In this document: positions 32,252 to 41,434 of the stretch, piece by piece
How positions within the stretch are numbered: position 1 is the first letter of the stretch
Layout of the letters: each line of letters begins with the position of its first letter
DNA from: Bacteroides ilei
Lineage (GTDB): Bacteria; Bacteroidota; Bacteroidia; Bacteroidales; Bacteroidaceae
Reading direction: 5' to 3'
Assembly (NCBI RefSeq): GCF_900128495.1
Contig: NZ_LT635801.1
Span: 3,496,946-3,560,945, forward strand
Length of the DNA stretch: 64,000 nucleotides
Position numbers and translations under genes: made by a program
Notes under the pieces: model-generated
The model's database searches: none
What the model was told of the DNA's origin: nothing
What the model saw: the letters and a program-made list of their open reading frames with translations, nothing else

Positions 32252-32270
32252 TATAAAATGGAATAGATGT

Positions 32271-32888
32271 ATGAAAGTTTTACTTATTAATGGAAGCCCC
32301 CATAAGGAGGGAAACGCCTTCATTGCTCTGTCGGAGGTGGCGAAAGCATTGAACGGAAATGGTATAGAGACAGAGATTGTATCCATCGGAGTAAAAGCCG
32401 TGCAAGGCTGCATCGCTTGTGGACGCTGTGTGGAGTTAGGCCGTTGCGTGTTTAATGATGATTTATATAATATGGTCAGAGAAAAGTTGGAGACTGCCGA
32501 TGGAATTGTAGTGGGATCTCCTGTCTATTATGCTGGTCCTAACGGTTCGCTTTGTGCGTTGCTCGACCGTCTGTTCTATTCTGCCGGGGACTTGCTTGCT
32601 TATAAGCCAGCGGCGTGTGTTGCAGTATGTCGTCGTGGGGGAGCCAGTGCTACGTTCGATCGTCTGAATAAATATTTTACCATCAATAATATGCCGGTGG
32701 TGTCATCACAATATTGGAATAGTGTCCATGGGCGTCTTCCAGGTGAAGCTGTCAAAGATATAGAAGGTTTGCAGACGATGCGTACGTTGGGCCGTAATAT
32801 GGCATGGATGCTGAAGAATCTGAAACAGGGTGGGGAGCCGATTCCGGAGCAGGAGCCATGGACGCCTACTCACTTTATCCGTGACTGA
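32271..32888 (+). CDS. NAD(P)H-dependent FMN reductase / flavodoxin-fold protein
   Basis: 205 aa from ATG 32271 (MKVLLINGSPHKEGN). The longer open frame from 32142 is rejected because the extension has no fold and overlaps the promoter. FMN-binding motifs are GSPHKEGNAF, then ADGIVVGSPVYYAGPNGS. A Cys pair, CIACGRC (around residues 46-52), is typical of the iron-sulfur-flavoprotein/NADPH-FMN-reductase family. Probable role: electron transfer or quinone/azo reduction. Right-hand flank of the island. It has its own promoter and no operon partner. Confidence 0.9.
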   Translation: MKVLLINGSPHKEGNAFIALSEVAKALNGNGIETEIVSIGVKAVQGCIACGRCVELGRCVFNDDLYNMVREKLETADGIVVGSPVYYAGPNGSLCALLDRLFYSAGDLLAYKPAACVAVCRRGGASATFDRLNKYFTINNMPVVSSQYWNSVHGRLPGEAVKDIEGLQTMRTLGRNMAWMLKNLKQGGEPIPEQEPWTPTHFIRD

Positions 32889-32941
32889 TTATGAACGGGG
32901 TATTTGAATCATACAGGAAAATAAATCCTCACAAAAAAGAT

Positions 32942-33072
32942 GAAGGTCTTTTGGGAAAATGCCAAGTCCTTTATCTGTAAAGTTCAAGTTCCATGGGAGA
33001 AAACTTCAAGGTCTTTGAATGGAAACATCAAGTCTTTGGAGATAAAAGGCCAGGTTCTTGTCATAGTACGGT
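32942..33072. repeat. 22-bp degenerate tandem repeat, five to six units
   Basis: CAAG(T/G)TC-type units start at 32963, 32985, 33007, 33029 and 33051, exactly 22 bp apart. A sixth, weaker unit starts at 32942. The consensus is about CAAGTCTTTGGAGATAAAAG. The period is not a multiple of 3, so it is not coding. Two helical turns per unit would place a bound protein on one DNA face. It lies between the reductase and the rpsA terminator. Confidence 0.7.
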
Positions 33073-33105
33073 TTTATCCGGAAAGGATACGGTCAAAAAG
33101 AAAGA

Positions 33106-33138
33106 AAGGCTGTCCCAAACTCAGTTTGGGACAGCCTT
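33106..33138. terminator. rpsA terminator hairpin
   Basis: AAGGCTGTCCCAAACT (33106-33121) and its exact complement (33123-33138) form a perfect 16-bp stem with a 1-nt loop on paper (a real loop would open a few pairs). It lies 24 bp after the rpsA stop on the minus strand. Confidence 0.85.
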
Positions 33139-33161
33139 CACTATTTCTAGAGGGCCTTAGA

Positions 33162-34943
33162 TTATTTCTTACCTTCCAACTGTTCTTTCAAAGCAGCCAG
33201 AGCGTCGATGTCACCCAAAGTAGTAGAAGCTGCCTGATTCTGGATCATCGGAGTTTCTTCCTTCTTAGATGCCTTCTTTGCTTTCTTTTCTGCTTTTTCT
33301 TCTGCCTTGGCAGCATCTTCGAAAATACGGCTGTGAGACAAGATGATACGTTTAGCGTCCTTATTGAATTCAATTACCTTGAACGGCAACTTTTCATCCA
33401 ACTGAGCCTGTGTTCCATCTTCCTTAACCAGGTGTTTAGGAGTAGCGAAGCCTTCAACACCGTAAGGCAATGCAACTACTGCACCTTTATCCAGCATTTC
33501 GATGATAGTACCTTCGTGGATAGAACCTACTGTAAATACAGTTTCGAATACATCCCATGGGTTTTCTTCCAACTGCTTGTGGCCTAAGCTCAGACGACGG
33601 TTTTCCTTGTCTATTTCCAGAACAACTACATCGATGTCGGCACCGATTTGAGTGAATTCTGACGGGTGTTTGATCTTCTTTGTCCATGACAGGTCAGAGA
33701 TGTGGATCAGACCGTCAACACCTTCTTCGATTTCTACGAATACACCGAAGTTTGTGAAGTTACGTACTTTAGCTACGTGCTTGGAACCTACAGGATATTT
33801 TTCTTCGATTGATTCCCATGGATCTGGTTTCAACTGTTTGATACCCAAAGACATCTTACGTTCTTCGCGGTCCAGAGTCAGGATTACGGCTTCTACTTCG
33901 TCACCGACTTTCATGAAGTCCTGTGCTGAACGCAGGTGCTGTGACCAAGACATTTCTGATACGTGGATCAGACCTTCAACACCCGGAGCGATTTCGATGA
34001 ATGCACCGTAGTCGGCCATAACCACTACTTTACCCTTAACATGGTCGCCAACCTTCAAGTTAGGATCGAGGCTGTCCCATGGGTGCGGAGTCAATTGCTT
34101 CAGACCCAAAGCGATACGTTTCTTTTCGTCATCGAAGTCAAGGATAACTACGTTCAGTTTCTGATCCAACTGAACAACTTCACGAGGATCGCTTACACGG
34201 CCCCAAGACAAGTCTGTGATGTGGATCAGACCGTCTACGCCACCCAGGTCGATGAATACACCGTAAGATGTGATATTTTTAACAGTACCTTCAAGTACCT
34301 GTCCTTTTTCAAGCTTGCTGATGATTTCTTTCTTCTGCTGTTCCAGTTCGGCTTCGATAAGAGCCTTGTGAGAAACAACAACGTTCTTGAATTCCTGGTT
34401 GATCTTTACAACCTTGAATTCCATAGTCTTGCCTACGAATACATCGTAGTCACGGATAGGTTTAACATCGATCTGAGAACCCGGCAGGAATGCTTCGATA
34501 CCGAATACGTCAACGATCATACCGCCCTTAGTACGGCACTTGATGTAACCTTTGATAATTTCTTCGTTTTCAAGAGCTGCGTTTACACGGTCCCAAGAAC
34601 GGGTAGCGCGAGCTTTCTTGTGAGACAAGATCAACTGACCTTTCTTGTCTTCCTGGTTTTCGATGTATACTTCTACTGTATCACCTACTTTCAGGTCTGG
34701 ATTGTAACGGAATTCGCTCAACGGAATGATACCGTCTGACTTGTAACCGATGTTTACTACTACTTCGCGTTTGTTCATTGCGATTACAGTACCGTCTACA
34801 ACCTCACGGTCATTGATCTTGTTCAAAGTACTGTCATAAGCCTTCTCCAAGTCTTCTTTGCTGACATTGGTTACTGCGTCACCGTTTTCATAAGCGTCCC
34901 AGTTGAAATCTTCAATAGGAGCGATGTTCTTTAAGTTTTCCAT
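33162..34943 (-). CDS. rpsA: 30S ribosomal protein S1
   Basis: 593 aa with six S1 RNA-binding repeats. Starts of the repeats: EVVDGTVIAMNKREVVV (about 47), EIIKGYIKCRTKGGMIV (about 130), QVLEGTVKNITSYGVFI (about 215), DHVKGKVVVMADYGAFI (about 302), SKHVAKVRNFTNFGVFV (about 388) and SIHEGTIIEMLDKGAVV (about 475). The C-terminal tail is acidic/basic with AEKKAKKASKKEE. S1 brings mRNA to the 30S subunit, important in Bacteroidota, where Shine-Dalgarno sequences are weak. A single-gene unit with its own promoter. Confidence 0.97.
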   Translation of the reverse strand: MENLKNIAPIEDFNWDAYENGDAVTNVSKEDLEKAYDSTLNKINDREVVDGTVIAMNKREVVVNIGYKSDGIIPLSEFRYNPDLKVGDTVEVYIENQEDKKGQLILSHKKARATRSWDRVNAALENEEIIKGYIKCRTKGGMIVDVFGIEAFLPGSQIDVKPIRDYDVFVGKTMEFKVVKINQEFKNVVVSHKALIEAELEQQKKEIISKLEKGQVLEGTVKNITSYGVFIDLGGVDGLIHITDLSWGRVSDPREVVQLDQKLNVVILDFDDEKKRIALGLKQLTPHPWDSLDPNLKVGDHVKGKVVVMADYGAFIEIAPGVEGLIHVSEMSWSQHLRSAQDFMKVGDEVEAVILTLDREERKMSLGIKQLKPDPWESIEEKYPVGSKHVAKVRNFTNFGVFVEIEEGVDGLIHISDLSWTKKIKHPSEFTQIGADIDVVVLEIDKENRRLSLGHKQLEENPWDVFETVFTVGSIHEGTIIEMLDKGAVVALPYGVEGFATPKHLVKEDGTQAQLDEKLPFKVIEFNKDAKRIILSHSRIFEDAAKAEEKAEKKAKKASKKEETPMIQNQAASTTLGDIDALAALKEQLEGKK

Positions 34944-35010
34944 TAATTAATAATAAGTTGTTAAATAACTAATTGTGTTAGACTTTATATTGTTTATCTA
35001 AATTCGCGCG

Positions 35011-35018
35011 CAAAGGTA
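35011..35018 (-). promoter_or_regulatory. rpsA promoter -7 box
   Basis: On the minus strand TACCTTTG, 68 bp from the rpsA ATG, in an AT-rich leader. Confidence 0.55.
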
Positions 35019-35083
35019 CGACAAATAATTGGAACATAAAACATTTCCTGCAAAAATTCATGAAGACGACTTGATAAAAAATA

Positions 35084-35785
35084 TTAATCTTCCAGTGAAT
35101 AGTTTACGGTCGTTACCACGCGTACCTTCTTGATGTAGGGGGTATTGGCGTCTCTGTCGGTGATTGAAAACTGTCCTTGGCTTGCGCTCTTTATCTTGCC
35201 CAGTTCGCTTTCCGAGTCTTTGGCGAACTTTTCGGCTGCTTCGCGTGCATTTTTTGTGGCTTCTTCAATCATCTGCGGTTTGATCTTGTTCAGCCCGGTA
35301 TATTCATATTGTACATTGTAGCGGTAGTCTCCTCCGGTAACGGCTATGCCTTTCTGGAGCAGTTCGCCCTGTTCGGCAATCAGTCCTCTCACCAGGTCTA
35401 CCTTGTCGGATGTAACCGTGATGACCGCCGTTACGTTATAACGGAAAGTGGAGTTGTTGTTGCTGTAGCGTTCGGCTTCCAGGTCGATGATTTCGGGAGC
35501 GTTTACACTGATTTCCTTTTCATCGATTCCTTTTGCCTTCAGGAACTGGATGATGGTCTGGTTCTTGGCTTTGATGTCACTGTACAGGGCGGTGAGGTCG
35601 TTGCCCAGGCTTTTGTAGACGAGCGGCCAGGTAACTTTGTCGGCCGGGACCTCCATTTCGGCAAGTCCTTTCACGTTGACGTTACGGTCTCTGTCTGCGA
35701 ATTCCTTGAATCCTCGTTGGATAAATACTCCCAGCAAAATGATGCCGATAGTCAGGATAACGGCTTCTGTTCTGAAATTTCTCAT
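35084..35785 (-). CDS. SIMPL-domain (DUF541) membrane-anchored protein
   Basis: 233 aa with an N-terminal hydrophobic anchor (residues 7-26, AVILTIGIILLGVFIQRGF) and a DUF541/SIMPL domain. RNVNVKGLAEMEVPADKVTW, EKFAKDSESELGKI and a C-terminal VTTVNYSLED fit the family. SIMPL proteins form oligomeric periplasmic rings of unclear function, with a link to oxidative or cell-envelope stress in some bacteria. It is a single gene. Assignment by family resemblance. Confidence 0.85.
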   Translation of the reverse strand: MRNFRTEAVILTIGIILLGVFIQRGFKEFADRDRNVNVKGLAEMEVPADKVTWPLVYKSLGNDLTALYSDIKAKNQTIIQFLKAKGIDEKEISVNAPEIIDLEAERYSNNNSTFRYNVTAVITVTSDKVDLVRGLIAEQGELLQKGIAVTGGDYRYNVQYEYTGLNKIKPQMIEEATKNAREAAEKFAKDSESELGKIKSASQGQFSITDRDANTPYIKKVRVVTTVNYSLED

Positions 35786-35837
35786 GATAATTGGTTTTAG
35801 AGTTAATGATGGTCTTGTCTTATCTTATCGGTTGGCG

Positions 35838-36677
35838 TCAGTCGTTTGAAAAATGGTAGCGTGTAAGTTCGTCTATCGGTTTTTTGATGAAAAGTCCTAC
35901 AGGAAGGTTATAGGCGTGTGCCGCCTCCATGATTTCATCTTTGAATATCCATGCTACAGAGCCAGCGAATGACACCGGCAATATTTCCGGATAAAGCAAT
36001 ACGTTCCTTTTAAAGAATTCCTTGAAACAGTCGGTAAGAAACCGGTGTACCGGTTCCATTTCCTTGTGACTATATATATAAGGTGTAATTCCGGCCAGGA
36101 ATCTGTTGGCCTGCGGTTGTCTGTATACCCGATCTATGATGTCGGCCGGAGTCATTTTCAGGTTCTCTAGCAGTCCTTGTTTCAATACTTCGGGCAATTG
36201 TCCTTTCAGGCAGTCGCCGATGAAGCGTTTGCCCAGATAGGCGCCGCTTCCTTCATCGCCCAGGATGTAGCCTAACGGTGAAATGTTATGGGTAATCTTT
36301 TTCCCGTCGTACAGGCATGAATTCGAGCCGGTTCCGAGGATGCAGGCTATTCCTTTACGGTTCTTGCATAAGGCGCGTGCGGCTCCCAGCAGGTCGCTTT
36401 CGACCGATACGTCGGCAAAAGGAAAATTTTCTTCCAGAATGTGTCGGATGCCGTCCGTGTGGGTCGGTATGCAGCCTGCCCCATAAAAATGGATGGCCGT
36501 ACATCTTCCGGATGCCGGTAGCTGGGGGATTAATCCTTTTTCTATGATTGTACGGATTGTCTCTTCCGGCTGGTGGACAGGGTTTATTCCCTCGGTCTGT
36601 ATCAGTTTGCAGTCGTCTGTGCCGGAACCATAGCACCAGTCCGTCTTTGTGGAACCGCTGTCGGCTATCAGTATCAT
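35838..36677 (-). CDS. BadF/NagK-type kinase (N-acetylglucosamine/N-acetylmuramic acid kinase)
   Basis: 279 aa, ASKHA fold. N-terminal phosphate loop MILIADSGSTKTDW, then CTAIHFYGAGC, GIACILGTGSNSCLYDGK (phosphate 2 and sugar) and GYILGDEGSGAYLGKRFIG. These fit the BadF/BadG/BcrA/BcrD and GlcNAc-kinase family. A likely role is phosphorylating amino sugars from peptidoglycan or glycans. In Tannerella the MurNAc kinase MurK is of this family. The AmpG-like and SpoIID genes are 16 kb away, so no linkage is claimed. Confidence 0.82.
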   Translation of the reverse strand: MILIADSGSTKTDWCYGSGTDDCKLIQTEGINPVHQPEETIRTIIEKGLIPQLPASGRCTAIHFYGAGCIPTHTDGIRHILEENFPFADVSVESDLLGAARALCKNRKGIACILGTGSNSCLYDGKKITHNISPLGYILGDEGSGAYLGKRFIGDCLKGQLPEVLKQGLLENLKMTPADIIDRVYRQPQANRFLAGITPYIYSHKEMEPVHRFLTDCFKEFFKRNVLLYPEILPVSFAGSVAWIFKDEIMEAAHAYNLPVGLFIKKPIDELTRYHFSND

Positions 36678-36812
36678 AAAGCTATTCGGATTTTTAAGGT
36701 TGGGGAATAAAATGAAAAAGGCGGAGCGGCGGGATTCCTAGTCTGGATATCCGTTGAATAATAATGTAGGATGTCAGGACCGGACTACCGTTGCTTCGCC
36801 TTATGGGGAGTT

Positions 36813-37406
36813 TTAGTGACAGTGTCCGCAGCCGCCTCCACAGCAGCCGCTTCCGTCATGGGCTTCTTCTTCACCGCATCCGCCGCCACATCCGCCGCAG
36901 CTGCCTCCACAGCATCCGCCGCTCATCTGGTTTACGATTTCCTGGATTTCCTGGTTGGTGGCCGGACGCATTTCAATGACCGAACCTTCGAAAATCAGGT
37001 CCTTGCCCGCATGCGGGTGGTTCAGGTCGAGGGTGACCTTTTCGTCTGTAATTTCGCCTACATTGGCGTAGAAATGGTGTCCTTCCGCATCGTTCAGCAT
37101 GATAATGTTTCCAGGGAAGATATTGTCGCTGTCGAATTTCCCGTCCGCGTCACAGAACATAGTCTTGTTTACCTGGCGTACGTTGTCTTCGTCGCGTTCG
37201 CCATACGCTTCATTGCAGGGAATGGTGAAGTTGAAGCTGTCTCCTTTGCTTAAAGCGGTAATTTCCTTTTCGAATCGGTCCAATGTATATCCGATACCTG
37301 AAATGAACTGGAAAGGATGTGCTGCGGGAGCTTCCTCCAGAAGTTCTTTTTTGCCGTCAGCAATAGCATACAGCTTGTACGCTACAGTGATGTATTTATT
37401 TTCCAT
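36813..37406 (-). CDS. SlyD-like FKBP-type peptidyl-prolyl isomerase with metal-binding tail
   Basis: 197 aa. FKBP domain with an IF insert: the N-terminal part YKLYAIADGKKELLEEAPAA (residues 11-30), FQFISGIGYTLDRFEKEITAL and ADGKFDSDNIFPGNI. The C-terminal tail (about 164-197) is Cys/Gly/His-rich: CCGGSCGGCGGGCG and GCCGGGCGHCH. This fits SlyD, which helps nickel/metal delivery and folding. The tail is unusually Cys-rich (E. coli SlyD is His-rich). It probably binds Zn or Ni. Confidence 0.88.
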   Translation of the reverse strand: MENKYITVAYKLYAIADGKKELLEEAPAAHPFQFISGIGYTLDRFEKEITALSKGDSFNFTIPCNEAYGERDEDNVRQVNKTMFCDADGKFDSDNIFPGNIIMLNDAEGHHFYANVGEITDEKVTLDLNHPHAGKDLIFEGSVIEMRPATNQEIQEIVNQMSGGCCGGSCGGCGGGCGEEEAHDGSGCCGGGCGHCH

Positions 37407-37720
37407 GTCTTGATAAAATAATTGTTTTTATTGATGTTTTAGCTTGCAAAGCTACGAAATAAAAATCGTATTTCCTTGTCCGGCAGATGAAAATGATATT
37501 AAAAAAGAACATTCCCTTGGTTTAAACTTCAGGTTATCATACTTTTTGACTGTTTTTGTTAGAGATTGTAATACCTTACGGTTAGTGGTAATCTGACGCT
37601 AAAACGGGTTGATGTATTATGAATAGTAATTTTAGACGAAAAAAAAGTTTCATTTTATTTGTTTGTTTGAAAAAAGCCTTTACCTTTGCACGAGAATTAA
37701 AAAAACGATAAAGAAACAAA
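37407..37720. promoter_or_regulatory. Divergent promoter region, slyD / ilv operon
   Basis: A 314-bp gap. The minus strand carries TAGCTTTG (37447-37454) for the SlyD gene. The plus strand carries TTTG (37658-37661), a 19-nt spacer and TACCTTTG (37681-37688), a full Bacteroides promoter for the ilv leader. The middle, from 37460 to 37650, shows no gene and no clear operator. Confidence 0.6.
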
Positions 37721-37819
37721 ATGGGATTTACAACTTACATATTAGTGAACCTGGCAGTCCTGTCTATTATTCACGTCGTGGTTATGTTACCAAGAGGTGA
37801 GAAAGGTTCATGTATGTAG
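37721..37819 (+). CDS. ilv leader peptide
   Basis: 32 aa, ATG 37721 to TAG 37819. Residues 7-23 (ILVNLAVLSIIHVVVML) contain 12 Ile, Leu or Val of 17, and the rest ends RGEKGSCM. It is the sensor of an attenuator: when Ile/Leu/Val-tRNA is short the ribosome stalls here. Position (33 bp after the -7 box and directly before the antiterminator arm) and composition both fit a leader peptide for the branched-chain amino-acid operon. Confidence 0.9.
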   Translation: MGFTTYILVNLAVLSIIHVVVMLPRGEKGSCM

Positions 37820-37878
37820 CTGTACCATAAGGATATGTATTTAAGCCTTTCTCACCCAACCACTGAGAGAGGCTTTTT
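37796..37878 (+). promoter_or_regulatory. ilv transcription attenuator (antiterminator and terminator)
   Basis: GGTGAGAAAGG (37796-37806), inside the leader ORF, is an exact complement of CCTTTCTCACC (37846-37856). That second strand is also the left arm of the terminator, AAGCCTTTCTCA (37843-37854), which pairs with TGAGAGAGGCTT (37864-37875) followed by TTT. The two structures exclude each other. A ribosome stalled in the Ile/Leu/Val run frees the 5' arm and lets it form the antiterminator. Confidence 0.9.
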
Positions 37879-37898
37879 ACTTAATGAAAGGAATTATG

Positions 37899-39701
37899 AT
37901 GAAACACCAGTTACGCAGTTCAATGAGTACGGAAGGCCGCCGGATGGCAGGTGCCAGAGCTTTGTGGGTAGCCAACGGTATGAAAAGAGAGATGATGGGT
38001 AAGCCTATCATTGCTATTGTCAATTCGTTCACGCAGTTCGTTCCGGGACATACACATCTTCATGACATAGGCCAGTTGGTCAAGGCCGAAATCGAGAAAC
38101 TGGGCTGTTATGCCGCCGAATTCAATACAATAGCCATCGATGACGGTATAGCGATGGGGCATGACGGTATGCTTTATTCACTGCCGTCACGTGACCTGAT
38201 TGCAGACAGCGTGGAGTACATGGTCAATGCACATAAGGCTGATGCCATGATCTGCATTTCAAACTGTGACAAGATTACTCCGGGTATGCTGATGGCAGCC
38301 ATGCGTCTGAATATTCCGGCGGTATTTGTTTCCGGCGGGCCGATGGAGGCACATAAACTGAACGGAGAGAATGCCGACCTGATTACCGCCATGATCAAAG
38401 GGGCCGACCCGACTGTAAGTGACGAAGAGATGGCCAAGATAGAAAGTTGTGCCTGTCCGGGATGCGGCAGTTGCTCCGGTATGTTTACCGCCAATTCCAT
38501 GAACTCCCTGACTGAGGCTATCGGATTTTCATTGCCTGGGAACGGGACTATCCTTGCCACTCATACCAACCGTATCCAGCTTTTCAAGGATGCTGCCAAA
38601 CTGATTGTCGAGAATGCGTTCAAATACTACAGAGACGGTGACGACAGCGTGCTGCCACGCAGCATAGCCACCCGTCAGGCTTTCCTTAACGCCATGACTC
38701 TGGATATCGCCATGGGTGGTTCTACCAATACGGTACTGCATCTGCTGGCTGTAGCGAATGAGGGTGGGGTGGATTTCAAGATGGCCGATATCGACCGTTT
38801 GAGCCGTCATGTACCCTGTCTTTGCAAACTGGCTCCGAATACACAGAAGTATTCCATCCAGGAATGTAACCGTGCGGGAGGTATCCTGAATATTCTGGGA
38901 GAACTGAACAAGGCTGGATTGCTGGATACTTCATGCAAGCGTGTGAACGGTCATACATTGGGTGAAGACATTGAAAAATACAGTATCTTGAAGGCTGAAA
39001 TTGATCCGGAAGCTCAGCGTATCTATTCGAGTGCGCCGGGAGGGGTCTTCAGTACAAAGATGGGTTCCCAGAGCAAGACTTATGACACGCTGGACACCGA
39101 CCGTGCCGAAGGATGTATACGTGACGTGGAACACGCTTACAGTAAAGACGGTGGCTTGGCTGTGCTTTTCGGGAATATAGCTCAGGACGGTTGCGTCGTG
39201 AAGACAGCCGGTGTAGATCCGAGTATCTGGAAGTTCTCCGGTCCGGCCAAGGTTTTCGATTCACAAGAAGCTGCCTGCGAAGGAATTCTGGGCGGTAAGG
39301 TTGTGAGTGGTGATGTGGTTGTCATTACCCACGAAGGTCCTAAGGGTGGTCCGGGTATGCAGGAAATGCTGTATCCTACCTCTTATATCAAATCAAGGCA
39401 TCTGGGTAAGGAATGTGCGTTGATTACCGACGGACGTTTCAGTGGAGGTACCTCAGGCTTGAGTATCGGCCATATTTCACCGGAGGCAGCTGCCGGAGGT
39501 AACATAGGCAAGATTGTAGGCGGTGATATCATAGAAATAGATATCCCTAACCGCAGTATCAATGTGAAGTTGAGCGATGAGGAACTGGCTGCCCGTCCTA
39601 TGGCACCGGTTACCCGTAACCGCCAGGTTTCGAAAGCCCTGAAGGCCTACGCCAGCATGGTAAGTTCGGCCGACAAGGGTGGGGTTAGAATTATTGACTA
39701 A
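37899..39701 (+). CDS. ilvD: Dihydroxy-acid dehydratase
   Basis: 600 aa from ATG 37899 ([18 protein letters not shown]). Upstream ATGs at 37896 and 37884 are possible but do not match family N-termini. It dehydrates dihydroxy-isovalerate/-methylvalerate to the 2-keto acids of Val and Ile. Fe-S and active-site motifs are [11 protein letters not shown] (about residue 122), [18 protein letters not shown] (about 190), [10 protein letters not shown], and [20 protein letters not shown] near the C-terminus. First structural gene after the attenuator. The downstream gene starts 13 bp later. Confidence 0.95.
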   Translation: MKHQLRSSMSTEGRRMAGARALWVANGMKREMMGKPIIAIVNSFTQFVPGHTHLHDIGQLVKAEIEKLGCYAAEFNTIAIDDGIAMGHDGMLYSLPSRDLIADSVEYMVNAHKADAMICISNCDKITPGMLMAAMRLNIPAVFVSGGPMEAHKLNGENADLITAMIKGADPTVSDEEMAKIESCACPGCGSCSGMFTANSMNSLTEAIGFSLPGNGTILATHTNRIQLFKDAAKLIVENAFKYYRDGDDSVLPRSIATRQAFLNAMTLDIAMGGSTNTVLHLLAVANEGGVDFKMADIDRLSRHVPCLCKLAPNTQKYSIQECNRAGGILNILGELNKAGLLDTSCKRVNGHTLGEDIEKYSILKAEIDPEAQRIYSSAPGGVFSTKMGSQSKTYDTLDTDRAEGCIRDVEHAYSKDGGLAVLFGNIAQDGCVVKTAGVDPSIWKFSGPAKVFDSQEAACEGILGGKVVSGDVVVITHEGPKGGPGMQEMLYPTSYIKSRHLGKECALITDGRFSGGTSGLSIGHISPEAAAGGNIGKIVGGDIIEIDIPNRSINVKLSDEELAARPMAPVTRNRQVSKALKAYASMVSSADKGGVRIID

Positions 39702-39714
39702 AAAATGAAATGCT

Positions 39715-41418
39715 ATGAGTAAGGAAAAAATATCAGGGTCTGAAGCGTTGATGAGGGCATTGGAAGCCGAAGGGGTCAAGACAATCTTCGGCTATCCGGG
39801 TGGAGCTATCATGCCGGTTTTCGATGCCTTGTATGATCATCTTGACAGACTGAATCATATTCTGGTACGCCATGAACAGGGAGCTGCCCATGCGGCACAA
39901 GGCTTTGCCCGTGTTTCGGGTGAAGTAGGTGTCTGCCTGGTAACCAGCGGCCCGGGTGCTACCAATACTATTACAGGTATAGCCGATGCCATGATTGACA
40001 GTACGCCGATTGTGGTGATTGCCGGCCAGGTAGGTGCCGGATTGTTGGGTACCGATGCTTTTCAGGAAGTGGATCTGGTGGGTATTACCCAGCCTATTTC
40101 AAAATGGAGCTATCAGATCCGTCGTGCCGATGATGTGGCATGGGCCGTTGCCCGCGCGTTCTATATAGCCCGTAGCGGACGTCCGGGACCGGTAGTGCTT
40201 GACTTTGCCAAGAACGCCCAGCAGGATCTGACAGAATTCGAACCTGTAAAGTTGGATTTTATCCGCAGTTATGACCCGGATCCTGAAACTGATCCGAAAG
40301 CGGTAGCCGAAGCAGTCACTTTAATTAATGAATCAAAAAGGCCATTGGTTCTTGTAGGGCAGGGAGTTGAGCTGGGTGGTGCCCAGGAAGAGTTGAAAGC
40401 TTTCGTTGAAAAAGCCGATATCCCTTGCGGATGTACCTTGCTGGGACTTTCGGCTTTACATTCCGATCATCCGTTAAACAAAGGTATGCTGGGTATGCAT
40501 GGTAATTTGGGGCCGAATGTCAAGACAAATGAATGTGATGTGCTGATAGCCGTAGGTATGCGTTTTGATGACCGTGTGACCGGTAAACTGGATACATATG
40601 CCAAGCAGGCTAAAATCATCCATCTGGATGTGGATCCTTCTGAAATAAGCAAGAACGTCAAGGCTGATGTCCCTATCCTGGGTAACTGTAAACGTACGTT
40701 GAAGCTGCTTACTGAACTGATCCAAAGCCATAAACATACCGAATGGATAGAGAGTTTCAAACCATACGAGGAAAAAGAATTCAAGGAGGTTATCGAGAAG
40801 GAAGTCTATCCTACCGAAGGTCCTATCAACATGGGGGAAGCTGTACATGCCGTGAGTGAGGCTACTCATAATGAGGCTATCCTGGTGACCGATGTAGGTC
40901 AGAACCAGATGTTTGCCTGTCGTTATTTCAAGTATACAAAGAACCGTAGTGTGGTAACTTCCGGTGGTATGGGTACCATGGGATTCTGTCTGCCGGCAGC
41001 GATCGGTGCTACTTTTGGTGCTCCCGGCCGTACGGTTTGCGCATTCATGGGAGACGGAGGCCTGCAGATGACTATGCAGGAATTGGGAACCGTGATGGAA
41101 CAGAAGGCGCCTGTAAAGATTATTCTGTTGAATAACAATTATCTGGGTAATGTACGCCAGTGGCAGGCCATGTTCTTCAATCATCGTTATTCATTTACTC
41201 CGATGATGAATCCGGACTACATGAAGATCGCTTCCGCTTATGAAATACCTTCGCGCCGGGTTATTGAACGTGCTGACCTGAATGATGCTATCCAGGAGAT
41301 GTTGAATACAGACGGGCCGTTCCTGCTGGAAATATGTGTAGTGGAGGAAGGCAATGTCTTGCCGATGACTCCTCCGGGAAGTTCTGTAAATTACATGATG
41401 TTGAACTTGGATTGCTAA
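39715..41418 (+). CDS. ilvB: Acetolactate synthase large subunit
   Basis: 567 aa ThDP enzyme making acetolactate/acetohydroxybutyrate from pyruvate. Seen: GYPGGAIMPVFDAL and RHEQGAAHAAQGFARV (catalytic Glu, about residue 48), a central FAD-like domain around 190-340, and the ThDP-binding GDGGLQMTMQELGTVMEQ...LNNNYLGNVRQWQ (about 443-480). It partners the small subunit at 41435 (16 bp downstream). Confidence 0.95.
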   Translation: MSKEKISGSEALMRALEAEGVKTIFGYPGGAIMPVFDALYDHLDRLNHILVRHEQGAAHAAQGFARVSGEVGVCLVTSGPGATNTITGIADAMIDSTPIVVIAGQVGAGLLGTDAFQEVDLVGITQPISKWSYQIRRADDVAWAVARAFYIARSGRPGPVVLDFAKNAQQDLTEFEPVKLDFIRSYDPDPETDPKAVAEAVTLINESKRPLVLVGQGVELGGAQEELKAFVEKADIPCGCTLLGLSALHSDHPLNKGMLGMHGNLGPNVKTNECDVLIAVGMRFDDRVTGKLDTYAKQAKIIHLDVDPSEISKNVKADVPILGNCKRTLKLLTELIQSHKHTEWIESFKPYEEKEFKEVIEKEVYPTEGPINMGEAVHAVSEATHNEAILVTDVGQNQMFACRYFKYTKNRSVVTSGGMGTMGFCLPAAIGATFGAPGRTVCAFMGDGGLQMTMQELGTVMEQKAPVKIILLNNNYLGNVRQWQAMFFNHRYSFTPMMNPDYMKIASAYEIPSRRVIERADLNDAIQEMLNTDGPFLLEICVVEEGNVLPMTPPGSSVNYMMLNLDC

Positions 41419-41434
41419 TGAGAGGTAATAATAT

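Noticed and set aside
32142..32270. N-terminal extension of the FMN reductase
   Set aside because: The extension overlaps the -7 box and has no fold; the family begins MKVLLINGS.
32942..33072. CRISPR array
   Set aside because: Units are contiguous with no spacers, are degenerate and have no cas genes nearby.
33963..34739. Long plus-strand frame opposite rpsA
   Set aside because: The sense strand has six clear S1 repeats with high codon bias; the opposite frame has no domain.
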